The position numbers were made by a program, and so were the translations under genes. A DNA stretch of 64,000 bases from NCBI GenBank assembly GCA_023954375.1, contig JAMLIC010000026.1:1-64000 (forward strand). The letters are read 5' to 3'. This document shows positions 1 through 7,437 of this stretch, one piece after another. This stretch comes from Planctomycetota bacterium. Lineage in GTDB: Bacteria; Planctomycetota; J058. Positions within the stretch are counted from its first letter, which is position 1, and every line of letters starts with the position of its first letter. Under the pieces are notes generated by a model. It was not told the origin of the DNA. It saw only the letters and a program-made list of their open reading frames with translations, and made no database searches.

Positions 1-76
1 TGGGGGGGTGGGGGGGGGGCCCCCGCCGCCCCCCCCGACGAACGGCAGCGCCCGCCATCCTCCGCCGCAGCCGCGA
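1..76. other. G/C homopolymer tract at window edge
   Basis: Long runs of G followed by runs of C occupy the first 40 bases, then an ordinary GC-rich stretch leads to the 3' end of the first minus-strand gene. No gene is visible. Such a tract is a likely site of sequencing or assembly error, or a quadruplex-forming spacer. Confidence 0.4.
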
Positions 77-499
77 TCACACCTGGGGGTCCTTCGGGAT
101 CCAGTCGTAGCCCTCGAAGATCGCCTTCGTCTCCGCGCTCAGGAGCACGTAGAGCGAGTAGCCGCCGAGCACGACGCTCGTGGGCACGAGCGTGAGGATG
201 TGCAGGCCGCTGACGATGATCAGCACGAGCCGCGCCCACGGCCGGTGCTGCAGGCAGGCGACCCCGCCGATGAAGCCGGGCAGCGAGGGCAGGAGCACGA
301 GGCAGCCGATGAAGATGCCCACGGCGGCGAGGACGCCGCCCGCCGCCACGCCCCCCGCCACCTCGCCCTGCCCCGCCGCGGCGGCGCTGACCGCGCCCGA
401 GGCCATGACCCACACGGCGATGAACGCGAGGCCGGTGAGCACGCCGAGCAGGTTGTAGATGACGTGCAGGAAGCCCACGATCTGGATGTGCGCGCGCAT
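77..499 (-). CDS. small four-helix membrane protein, unknown function
   Basis: This 140-residue protein has about four hydrophobic helices at residues 5-30, 45-75, 88-103 and 105-122, with very short loops. The N-terminus (MRAHIQIVGFLHVIYNLLGV) looks like a small integral membrane protein of the kind often seen in planctomycetes and myxobacteria. The C-terminus is soluble and charged. The ATG at 499 follows a GGGAGGG-like stretch. No catalytic motif is visible. The gene stands alone, divergent from the small gene at 691. Coding is supported by the coherent membrane topology; the function is unknown. Confidence 0.6.
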   Translation of the reverse strand: MRAHIQIVGFLHVIYNLLGVLTGLAFIAVWVMASGAVSAAAAGQGEVAGGVAAGGVLAAVGIFIGCLVLLPSLPGFIGGVACLQHRPWARLVLIIVSGLHILTLVPTSVVLGGYSLYVLLSAETKAIFEGYDWIPKDPQV

Positions 500-675
500 G
501 GTGGCCCTCCCGACCCGGCCGGTGCATCTCCTCCTCTGCGCCGCGGGCGCGCCGTGGGGAGCGCCCCTCCGACCAGGTCATCCTAACCATCGCCATGGCC
601 CGGGGCCCGTGGAACCGGACGAATCCGGCCCGGTTCGTGCTGCAGCGTCGGGTGGGCGCGCCCCGGCCGCGGCGC

Positions 676-681
676 TAGAGT
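676..681 (+). promoter_or_regulatory. TANNNT -10 element (TAGAGT), leaderless-type
   Basis: TAGAGT lies exactly 9 nt before the ATG at 691. The same spacing recurs before several genes of this window, suggesting transcription starts at or near the start codon. No convincing -35 box is visible. Confidence 0.35.
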
Positions 682-690
682 CGTCGCGCC

Positions 691-945
691 ATGGACGACC
701 GCGACGAGACCCTCCACTGCGCCCACAACGGCTGGCATCCGGCGATCGAGGTGGTCATCGACCGGCTCGAGCGCCTGACGGGGCGCGACCGGGCAGACCT
801 GCGTCAGCTCGTGATCGACCGCACGGGCGCCGAGCAGCATGACGAGCACCTGATCGGCTCGCTCGGCGACGCCCTCGAGGTGCTCCGCGCGGCCGAGCTC
901 GACGCGCTCCGGGCGTTGTTCTCGCTCGACTCCAGCCGCTCCTGA
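691..945 (+). CDS. 84-residue hypothetical protein
   Basis: This is a short acidic, probably helical and soluble protein (MDDRDETLHCAHNG...). It has no signal peptide, membrane segment or recognisable motif; the single Cys and nearby His residues at the N-terminus are not enough to call a metal site. The start is chosen because the ATG sits 9 nt after a TANNNT hexamer and the frame has typical high third-position GC. It ends before a large imperfect inverted repeat. I do not recognise the family. Confidence 0.5.
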   Translation: MDDRDETLHCAHNGWHPAIEVVIDRLERLTGRDRADLRQLVIDRTGAEQHDEHLIGSLGDALEVLRAAELDALRALFSLDSSRS

Positions 946-985
946 CAGCGTCCGCCCGTTCATGTGATCGAGGGCCGAGCGTGTG

Positions 986-1100
986 GGCTCCCATGGGACA
1001 CGGAGGCCACGAAGGTCCACGAAGGTCATGGAGGTCTTGTCGTTACATCTCCTCCGTGACCTCCGTTGACCTCCGTTGCCTTCGTGTCCCATGAGGAGCC
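986..1100. repeat. imperfect long inverted repeat (hairpin)
   Basis: The arms run from about 986-1036 and 1045-1100. They begin and end with GGCTCC/GGAGCC and contain CATGGGACACG against CGTGTCCCATG. Each arm is built of degenerate ACGGAGGTC-like units, so the structure resembles a dispersed repeat that folds on itself. It lies between the small gene ending at 945 and the 3' end of aroDE, where it could act as a bidirectional transcription barrier. Confidence 0.6.
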
Positions 1101-1124
1101 AAACCGTGGAAGTCGTCGATCAGT

Positions 1125-2651
1125 TCAAGCGGTCGCCGCTGTGACTCTCGCCTCGAACCAGGCCAGCGGCAGCGCCTCGAGCGCGGCCGGGTCGCGCCCG
1201 AGCGCCTCGAGCCACAGCGCCACCTGCGCGCGCGCCTGGTGGGCGAAGTGGTCGACGCCCGTGATCGTCGCGGCGCCGCGCGCGCGGGCGAGCCGCAGGA
1301 AGGGCGTCTCGGGGGGCGTGTAGACGAGGTCGTAGGCCACGACGCCGGGGCCGAGGAGGTCCGGCGGGGCCGCGGCGCGCGGGTCGCCGGTCATCCCGAC
1401 CGGCGTGGCGTTGACCACGACGTCGAGCGCGCCCGCGCCCGGCAGGTCGGCGAGCGCGCCGCCCGCCTCGATCACGCCCTCACCGCGCGGGAGGTCGCGC
1501 GCGAGGTCGCGCGCGCGCTCGACCGTGCGCCCGTAGACGAGGACGCGCGCGCCGAGGCGCGCCGCGGCCCACGCGACCGCCCGCGCCGCGCCGCCGGCGC
1601 CGACCACGCCGACGCGCGCCCCGGCCGCCCGGTCGCCGAGCGCCGCGCCGAGGAGGTCGAGCGCGGCCAGCGCGTCCGTGTTGTGGCCCGACCAGCGACC
1701 GTCGCGGCGGACGACCGTGTTGACCGCGCCCGTCGCGCGCGCCTCGGGCGCCAGCGCGTGGCCGCCCGCGAGGAGGAGCCGCGCGAACGCCGCCTTGTGC
1801 GGGAGCGTCACGGCGAGGCCGCGCGCGCCGGCGTCGGCCTCGAGCGCCGCGAGGAGCGCCGCCGGGTCGGCCGTCTCGAGCCAGCTCAGCACGGCGTCGA
1901 CGCCGAGCGCGGCGAACGCCGCCCCGTGCACGCGCGGCGAGCGGCTGTGGCCGACCGGGCGCCCCGCGACGCCGAACAGCGCCGTGGCGCGCCCCGGCGC
2001 GCGCCCGGCGAGGACCTGCGCCAGGGCCTCGGCCCCGAGCGACCCCGGAGCCGCCGGTCGTGCCGGGTCGGCCGAGGCGTACAGCCACGGCGCCCCCCAG
2101 CGGGTGCCGGCGACGCGGCTGACGACGCCCGCCGGGCCGATCGCCACGCAGGCGGTCGGACGCGCCTCGCCGGCGCAGCGGGCGAGCAGGCGCAGGGCGT
2201 CCGCCGCGTCGTCCACGGGCACGGCGAGCTTCTGCGCGTCGGCCCGCGCCTGGCGCAGCGACCGCAGGAGCGGCTCGACGTCGCGCGTGCCCGGCGGCGC
2301 GTGGCGCGAGACGAGCACCTTCGCCCCGACGCGCGGCAGGGCCCCCGCCGCGTCCCACTCGACGTCCACCCAGTCGGCCCCGAGCGCCGCCGCGCGCGCG
2401 AGCAAGGCCAGCCGCGGCGCCTCGCCCCCGCGCCAGCGACCCCCCTCGCGCGTCGGCCGGCACGTGGCCAGCACAGGCCGCGGCGCCCCGCGCACGAGCG
2501 CCGCCAGCGCCTCGTCGTCGGGCGGCGCCGCCAGGGCGTCGAGCCGGACCTCGACGCGCGCGCACCACGGCGCCACGGCGGCCATCCGGGCGAGGGCGGC
2601 CTCGACCGTCGGCTCGAGCACGGTGGCGCAGATGGGCGGCTGGTTCCCCAC
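1125..2651 (-). CDS. aroDE: bifunctional 3-dehydroquinate dehydratase / shikimate dehydrogenase
   Basis: The 508-residue fusion carries two consecutive steps of the shikimate pathway: dehydration of 3-dehydroquinate, then NADPH reduction to shikimate. The N-terminal ~215 residues are a type I dehydroquinase: EVRLD substrate motif, SRHAPPGTRD containing the catalytic His, and the Schiff-base Lys in AQKLAVP. The C-terminal half is AroE: GHSRSP, AVTLPHKAAF with the catalytic Lys, TGAVNT, GHNTDA, the Rossmann loop GVVGAGGAARA and VVNATPVGM. The start is the GTG at 2651, preceded by AAGGGAGG; the frame stays open far upstream but is not protein-like there. The same fusion is known in plants, chlamydiae and planctomycetes. 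It is divergent from the LRR gene. Confidence 0.93.
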   Translation of the reverse strand: MGNQPPICATVLEPTVEAALARMAAVAPWCARVEVRLDALAAPPDDEALAALVRGAPRPVLATCRPTREGGRWRGGEAPRLALLARAAALGADWVDVEWDAAGALPRVGAKVLVSRHAPPGTRDVEPLLRSLRQARADAQKLAVPVDDAADALRLLARCAGEARPTACVAIGPAGVVSRVAGTRWGAPWLYASADPARPAAPGSLGAEALAQVLAGRAPGRATALFGVAGRPVGHSRSPRVHGAAFAALGVDAVLSWLETADPAALLAALEADAGARGLAVTLPHKAAFARLLLAGGHALAPEARATGAVNTVVRRDGRWSGHNTDALAALDLLGAALGDRAAGARVGVVGAGGAARAVAWAAARLGARVLVYGRTVERARDLARDLPRGEGVIEAGGALADLPGAGALDVVVNATPVGMTGDPRAAAPPDLLGPGVVAYDLVYTPPETPFLRLARARGAATITGVDHFAHQARAQVALWLEALGRDPAALEALPLAWFEARVTAATA

Positions 2652-2811
2652 GCCCGGATCCTCCCTTGAACTCCCCGCGTCGCGCGAGTATCCCGGAGGC
2701 AGGCGCCTCGAACCCGGCGCCGCGGTCCGGCCCACCGTCCCCGACGGGCCTCTCCATGCCGTCGTCCCCCACCCCGCGTCCGCTCGCCCCGAGGGGCTGA
2801 GCCGGGAGCGC

Positions 2812-4566
2812 GTGCTCGCCCCCTCCCTGCGCGGCGACGCCCGGGTCCGGGTCCGTCTCCGACACGCCCTCGCCAGCCACGACCCCGCGGCCGTCGAGGC
2901 GGCCCTGCGCGAGGCCGCCCGCCGCGGCGCCCCGCCGCCCGACGACCTGCTCGACGTGCCCCTCGCGCGACCGGGACGGGTCCTCGACGTCGACCTGCCG
3001 CTCGACGTGTGGGCCGAGCTCCCGGACGGACGCACGCTCCGCGTCGGGAGCACGCCCTGCCTGGGCGGCGCCGAGGTCCCGGCGCACCTCTCCTGGTGGG
3101 TGACGCCTGCCGGGCCGATCGCGCCCGACGCGCTCGCCGACGCGGTCGAGCAGGGCGAGGTCGCCGGGGTGGCGCTCGACGGGCCCGACGCTCGGGCGCA
3201 GCTCGCCGCCGTGCTCGCGCGCCGCCCGGCGACCCTACGGCGGCTCTCGGTCACGCTCGACGACCTCGGCCCCGCCCTGCTGGGGCAGGTGGCCGCGCTC
3301 CCGGGGCTCGAGGGCCTGACGCTGCACGACCGGCAGCTCGCGGACGACGGGCTGCGGGCGCTGGCGCCGGCCACGGGGCTGCGCGAGCTCTCGGTGGTCG
3401 AGGGCGCCTTCGACGACGCGGCGCTCGCAGCGCTGGCCGGCCTGACGCGTCTGCGGCGGCTGGAGCTGCGCCTCGCCCCGCTCCTCCGCGGTCCTGGGCT
3501 CGCAACAGTGGCGGGCCTGCCACGGCTCGAGCGACTCTCACTCGCCTTCTCGCCCGAGCTGCAACTCGGCGTGGCCGAGCTTGCGGTCGCGTCCCGGCTG
3601 CGCTCCCTCGACCTGCGGGGGTGCTGGGTCGGCGACGACGGACTGCGGGCGCTCGTCCGTGGACCCGTCGCCCGATCCCTGCGCGAGCTGTCGCTCGGCT
3701 GCTACGGAATCGACGATCGCGGGTTCGGGCTCCTTCCAGCGCTGGAGCAGCTCGAATCGCTGAGCATCTTCGAGGTCGAGTCAGGCGATGCTGCCATGCA
3801 CGCGGCCGCTGCCCTGCCTGGCCTCCGTTGCCTGGAGCTCGTGACCGGTGAAGTCAGCGAACGCGCGGCATCGCGGCCGGGCGGGCTGTCGCTCGAGCGC
3901 CTGCGGCTCTTTCCCGCGCGTCTGGCCCCTGGGGTCGTGAGCAGGATCGTGCGGAGATCACCGTTCCTCAGGGAGCTCGTCCTCGGCGTCAGGTGCCCAC
4001 CGGCCGACGGGGAGGTGATCTCGGCCCTCGCCCGCTGCCGCGACCTCGAGGAGCTCGAGCTGACGCTCACTGCGCGGTTCACGATCTCGGCGCTCTCCTG
4101 CCTGCAACGCCTCCGCCGGCTGAGGCTCCGCAGCCCGGCCGCCGCAGGGGACCTCCACGCCCTCGTCCGTGGCTTTCCAGCGCTCCGCGCGCTGGAGCTC
4201 GACGTGAGCGGGATCCCGTCCCACGTCCTCGAGTCGCTCTCGGACCGGGGCGACCTGGAGTCGCTGACCCTGATTGATCAGGGGATCGGCGACGATTGTT
4301 GCTCGGATTGCGACGCGGCCCTCCTGGCGCGCGGGGCGGCCCTGGGCCGCCTTGTCCGCGCGCTCAGTGGTGGGGTGAACATCTTCACGCCCTACCGCCC
4401 GCCCGGACTCGGCGCCCTGGAGGGACGGAGCAGCGCGCCAGGCGAGGCCGCGGAGGCCGAGGCGCGGCGGCGCGCGCGCGGGCGGTATCGATCGCCTGAT
4501 CCTACCGCCCGCGCGCGCGCCGCCCCGCCCGGCATCCGCGGCCGCAGCCGGTCGATCACACTATAG
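2812..4566 (+). CDS. leucine-rich-repeat protein
   Basis: This cytoplasmic-looking protein contains at least ten leucine-rich repeats between about residues 130 and 530 (for example LEGLTLHDRQLADDGLRAL, LRSLDLRGCW and LRELSLGC). The repeat type resembles the ribonuclease-inhibitor-like LRRs common in planctomycetes and suggests protein binding. The start is uncertain: the GTG at 2812 is taken (584 residues), but an ATG at 2632 is in frame and would overlap the aroDE start. Third-position GC is visibly lower after about 3500. The last ~45 codons run through a perfect 22-bp stem-loop and read as low-complexity sequence, so the natural C-terminus may lie earlier. Confidence 0.75.
   Translation: MLAPSLRGDARVRVRLRHALASHDPAAVEAALREAARRGAPPPDDLLDVPLARPGRVLDVDLPLDVWAELPDGRTLRVGSTPCLGGAEVPAHLSWWVTPAGPIAPDALADAVEQGEVAGVALDGPDARAQLAAVLARRPATLRRLSVTLDDLGPALLGQVAALPGLEGLTLHDRQLADDGLRALAPATGLRELSVVEGAFDDAALAALAGLTRLRRLELRLAPLLRGPGLATVAGLPRLERLSLAFSPELQLGVAELAVASRLRSLDLRGCWVGDDGLRALVRGPVARSLRELSLGCYGIDDRGFGLLPALEQLESLSIFEVESGDAAMHAAAALPGLRCLELVTGEVSERAASRPGGLSLERLRLFPARLAPGVVSRIVRRSPFLRELVLGVRCPPADGEVISALARCRDLEELELTLTARFTISALSCLQRLRRLRLRSPAAAGDLHALVRGFPALRALELDVSGIPSHVLESLSDRGDLESLTLIDQGIGDDCCSDCDAALLARGAALGRLVRALSGGVNIFTPYRPPGLGALEGRSSAPGEAAEAEARRRARGRYRSPDPTARARAAPPGIRGRSRSITL
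4466..4524 (+). other. perfect 22-bp stem-loop inside the LRR gene 3' end
   Basis: Bases 4466-4487 are an exact reverse complement of 4503-4524, with a 15-nt loop that itself contains GATC....GATC. It lies just upstream of lgt and inside the annotated LRR frame. No T-run follows, so it is not a classical intrinsic terminator, but it could stall polymerase or protect the mRNA 3' end. Confidence 0.75.
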
Positions 4567-4569
4567 AAT
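4564..4569 (+). promoter_or_regulatory. TANNNT -10 element (TAGAAT) before lgt
   Basis: TAGAAT ends 9 nt before the ATG at 4579, within the AT-rich patch CTATAGAATC. No Shine-Dalgarno sequence sits before lgt, which fits a leaderless or near-leaderless transcript. Confidence 0.4.
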
Positions 4570-4578
4570 CCGCGGCCT

Positions 4579-5457
4579 ATGATGCCGGTGCTCTTCCACC
4601 TACCGGGCGGGATCCCGATCTACAGCTACGGCGTGGCGCTGGGCCTGTCGTGCGTGCTCGGCGCGCACCTGGCCGTCTACCTGGCCACGCGCAGCGGGAT
4701 CGAGGAGAAGCGCGCCTGGTGGTTCGCGATCACCGTGATCGTCGTGGGGATCGTGGGCGGGCGCGTGCACGACGTGGCGGTCAACGCCCGCTCGGTCGGC
4801 GAGTTCATGGCCAAGATCACCGAGGTCCAGCACGCCGGGCGCACCGCCTACGGCGCGTTCCTCTCGGCGTCGATCGCGGCCGTCTTCGCCTCGCGCGCCT
4901 ACCGGGTGCCCTTCTGGCGCTTCGCCGACGCCGTCGCGCCGACCATGGCCCTGGGCCTGGGCCTGACCCGCGTCGGCTGCTTCCTCTGGGGCTGCGACTA
5001 CGGCGTCCACACGGAGGCCTGGGGCGTGCGCTTCCCCGCCGGCAGCCCTCCCTGGCAGGACCAGATCGAGGCGGGCCTGCTCACGACCGCCGCCCCGACA
5101 TCCTTGCCCGTGTTCCCGATCCAGCTCGTCGAGTCGGCGGCCGGCTTCGCGATCGGCGTCGGCCTCCTGTGGCTGTGGTTCCGCCGCCCGCGGCGCGAGG
5201 GGACGGTGTTCCTCTGGTTCTTCGCCAGCTACGGCCTGGTGCGCGCCCTGCTCGAGGTGTGGCGCGCCGACGAGGGCCGCGGCGAGCTGGCCGGCATGTC
5301 GACCTCCATGGCGATCGGCCTGTTCACCGCCGGGCCGGCGCTCCTGCTCCTCCTCGCCCCCCCCCTGGCGCGGCTCCGCGGCGACTCGGGCGAGGTGCTG
5401 CCCGCGCCGACCGACGAGGAGGACGAGAAGGCGCCGAAGAAGAAGAAGCGCGCGTGA
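4579..5457 (+). CDS. lgt: prolipoprotein diacylglyceryl transferase
   Basis: Lgt moves a diacylglyceryl group from phosphatidylglycerol to the lipobox cysteine of prelipoproteins at the inner membrane. The 292-residue product has about seven hydrophobic helices. It keeps the N-terminal IYSYGVALGL, the TRVGCFLWGCDYG block equivalent to the family RIGNF signature (the Asn is Cys, as in a known subgroup), and YGLVRALLEVWR, which preserves the spacing of the essential Tyr, Arg and Glu. In place of the usual HGG motif the protein has AYGAF. The C-terminus is a charged Lys-rich cytoplasmic tail. It is probably co-transcribed with the next gene through a GTGA overlap. Predicted lipoproteins elsewhere in the window would be substrates. 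Confidence 0.88.
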   Translation: MMPVLFHLPGGIPIYSYGVALGLSCVLGAHLAVYLATRSGIEEKRAWWFAITVIVVGIVGGRVHDVAVNARSVGEFMAKITEVQHAGRTAYGAFLSASIAAVFASRAYRVPFWRFADAVAPTMALGLGLTRVGCFLWGCDYGVHTEAWGVRFPAGSPPWQDQIEAGLLTTAAPTSLPVFPIQLVESAAGFAIGVGLLWLWFRRPRREGTVFLWFFASYGLVRALLEVWRADEGRGELAGMSTSMAIGLFTAGPALLLLLAPPLARLRGDSGEVLPAPTDEEDEKAPKKKKRA

Positions 5458-6512
5458 GGCGCCTCCTCGCGCCCGCCCTCGCCCTCATCCTCGCCGCGCC
5501 GACCCCGGCCGTGGCCGAGGAGGCGGCGCCCGCGGCCGAGGCGCCCCCGCCCCTCCCGCAGTGGGGCCGCGGGCCGCTCGAGGTGCGCGACCCGTTCATC
5601 CTCTCGCTCTCGCGCCTCTCCCCCTGGGCCAGGTCGCCGGCGATCTCGCCCCACCTCGGCGGGGAGGTCGGCGTCCGCGGCGTGTGGGCCAACAGCTACG
5701 CCTTCGCCGACGACCGCTACGTCCTCGACGCCGAGGTGCGCCAGCTCTGGGCTTACGCCCGCGTGGGCGGCTGGGACCGCGTCGAGCTCGGCCTGCACCT
5801 CCCCTACGAGTGGCGCGGCGGCGGGGTCATGGACGGGTTCATCGAGGGCTTCCACTCGGCCTTCGGCCTGCCCGACATGGACCGCGACCGCCGCCCGCGC
5901 GACCGCTTCCTCGTCACCGGCGTCCAGCGCGACGGGTCGGTCTTCTCCCTCGACCACCCGGGCTACGGCTTCTCCGACCTGATCGTCGAGCCGCGCGTCC
6001 TCCTCTACCAGGGCGACGCCCTGCTCCCGGCGGCGAGCCTCACGGCGCGCCTGCGCCTGCCCACCGGCCGGCGCAAGTTCCAGCTCTCGGACGGCGTCGA
6101 CGCCTCGATCGCGCTCGACCTCTCGAAGCGCCTGGGGACCCTGCCGCTCGTGGCCTACGCGACGCTCGCCTACACGTACCACGCCCACGCCCACGTGGGC
6201 GGCCTGAGGCTGGCGCGCCACCGCTTCCTGGCCTCGATCGGCCTCGAGTGGGAGATCACGCCGCTCGTCTCGCTGGTCGTCCACACGTGGCTCGAGACGC
6301 CCAACGTGCGCGGCCTCTACGACGACCCGCCGCCGCCGGGCGCGGGGCCCGCCAAGCTCTCCTTCGGCAACTACGTCTCCTACGTGGCCGTGGGCTTCAG
6401 GGCCGAGCCGCTCCCGGGGCTCCTGGTCGACCTCGGGATCCTCGAGAACATCCTCGACCCGGAGACCACGGCCGACTTCGGCGTCCTGGCCAACGTGGCT
6501 TACCGGTTCTAG
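5454..6512 (+). CDS. outer-membrane beta-barrel protein, DUF3187-like
   Basis: This 352-residue protein starts at a GTG overlapping the lgt stop (GTGA). It has a signal peptide (RRLLAPALALILAAP...AVA) followed by an acidic linker. The body has alternating hydrophobic/aromatic strands, ends in VAYRF with a terminal aromatic as in barrel proteins, and contains YGFSDLIVEPRVLLY and ASLTARLRLPTGRRKF. This resembles the DUF3187 family of outer-membrane proteins, whose role is unknown. Coupling to lgt is suggested only by the overlap. A generic transport or structural barrel is the alternative. Confidence 0.7.
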   Translation: MRRLLAPALALILAAPTPAVAEEAAPAAEAPPPLPQWGRGPLEVRDPFILSLSRLSPWARSPAISPHLGGEVGVRGVWANSYAFADDRYVLDAEVRQLWAYARVGGWDRVELGLHLPYEWRGGGVMDGFIEGFHSAFGLPDMDRDRRPRDRFLVTGVQRDGSVFSLDHPGYGFSDLIVEPRVLLYQGDALLPAASLTARLRLPTGRRKFQLSDGVDASIALDLSKRLGTLPLVAYATLAYTYHAHAHVGGLRLARHRFLASIGLEWEITPLVSLVVHTWLETPNVRGLYDDPPPPGAGPAKLSFGNYVSYVAVGFRAEPLPGLLVDLGILENILDPETTADFGVLANVAYRF

Positions 6513-6636
6513 AGCCGGGCGTTGACGGCGCCGGGAGCGCCGCGTCACGCGGTGCGTCGCGTGTGGTGGCGCGCCGGGATCGGTTAGCATGCACGCGGTG
6601 CAGGGCGCGGGCGCGCGGACGACGAGGAGGGAGGAC

Positions 6637-7437
6637 GTGTCACTCGACGCGATCTTCTTCGATGTGGACGACACGCTCTTCTCCACCTCGGAGTTCGCGG
6701 AGAAGGCCCGCTACGCCAGCTGCACGGCCATGCACCACGCCGGGCTCAAGCTCGAGCCGCAGGTGCTCATGGACGAGCTGCGCGAGGTGGTGAGCGAGTT
6801 CTCCTCGAACTATGACCACCACTTCGACCAGCTCCTGCGGCGGCTCCCCAAGCGGCACTACAAGGGCGTCAACCCGGCGATCATCCTCGCCGCGGCGGTG
6901 ATCGCCTACCACGACACGAAGATGCGCGAGCTCGTGCCCTACGCCGACGCGGTGCGGCTGCTCCGGGACCTCGCGCAGCTCGACCTGGTGCGCGGGATCA
7001 TCAGCAACGGGCTCACGGTCAAGCAGGCGGAGAAGCTCCTGCGCCTCGGCGTCTACCCCTACCTGACGCCCACGGCGATCTACATCAGCGAGCAGATCGG
7101 CATCAACAAGCCCAACGTGAAGCTCTACCGCCGCGCCTGCAGCGACCTGAACCTGAAGCCCTCGCGGTGCGTGTACGTGGGCGACCACCCCACGCGCGAC
7201 ATCGACCCGGCCAACGCCCTCGGAATGATCACCGTGCGCCTCAGGAGCGGCGGGCGCCACGACGGCGCCCCCGGCCAGACCGCCGCGCGGCACGAGGTGC
7301 GCGACTACGAGGAGCTGCGCGCGATCCTGATCGAGCAGTACGGGCTGCCGCTGCCGCCGACGGCCGCCGCGTCGACGCCCGCCCAGGGCGCCGGCGCCGC
7401 TGCGCACTCGGCCGCGGCGCCCGTCCCCGTGGACTGA
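6637..7437 (+). CDS. HAD-superfamily hydrolase (subfamily IA)
   Basis: This is probably a cytosolic phosphatase. Motif I is IFFDVDDTLF (nucleophile Asp), motif II lies in IISNG, motif III is the Lys of GINKPN, and motif IV is YVGDHPTRDID. A helical cap lies between motifs I and II, as in subfamily IA (TIGR02253-like). The C-terminal ~35 residues are a low-complexity Ala/Pro tail. The GTG at 6637 is chosen because AGGAGGGAGG precedes it and the HAD fold begins at once. A GTG at 6598, 7 nt after a TAGCAT hexamer, would add 13 residues. The substrate cannot be read from sequence. Confidence 0.85.
   Translation: MSLDAIFFDVDDTLFSTSEFAEKARYASCTAMHHAGLKLEPQVLMDELREVVSEFSSNYDHHFDQLLRRLPKRHYKGVNPAIILAAAVIAYHDTKMRELVPYADAVRLLRDLAQLDLVRGIISNGLTVKQAEKLLRLGVYPYLTPTAIYISEQIGINKPNVKLYRRACSDLNLKPSRCVYVGDHPTRDIDPANALGMITVRLRSGGRHDGAPGQTAARHEVRDYEELRAILIEQYGLPLPPTAAASTPAQGAGAAAHSAAAPVPVD

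Noticed and set aside
1239..2669. Long plus-strand frame opposite aroDE
   Set aside because: It encodes mainly Arg/Ala/Gly and mirrors the codon bias of the real minus-strand gene; a shadow frame of GC-rich DNA.
4466..4524. Stem-loop as a standard intrinsic terminator
   Set aside because: No T-run follows the stem, and the sequence lies inside an open reading frame.
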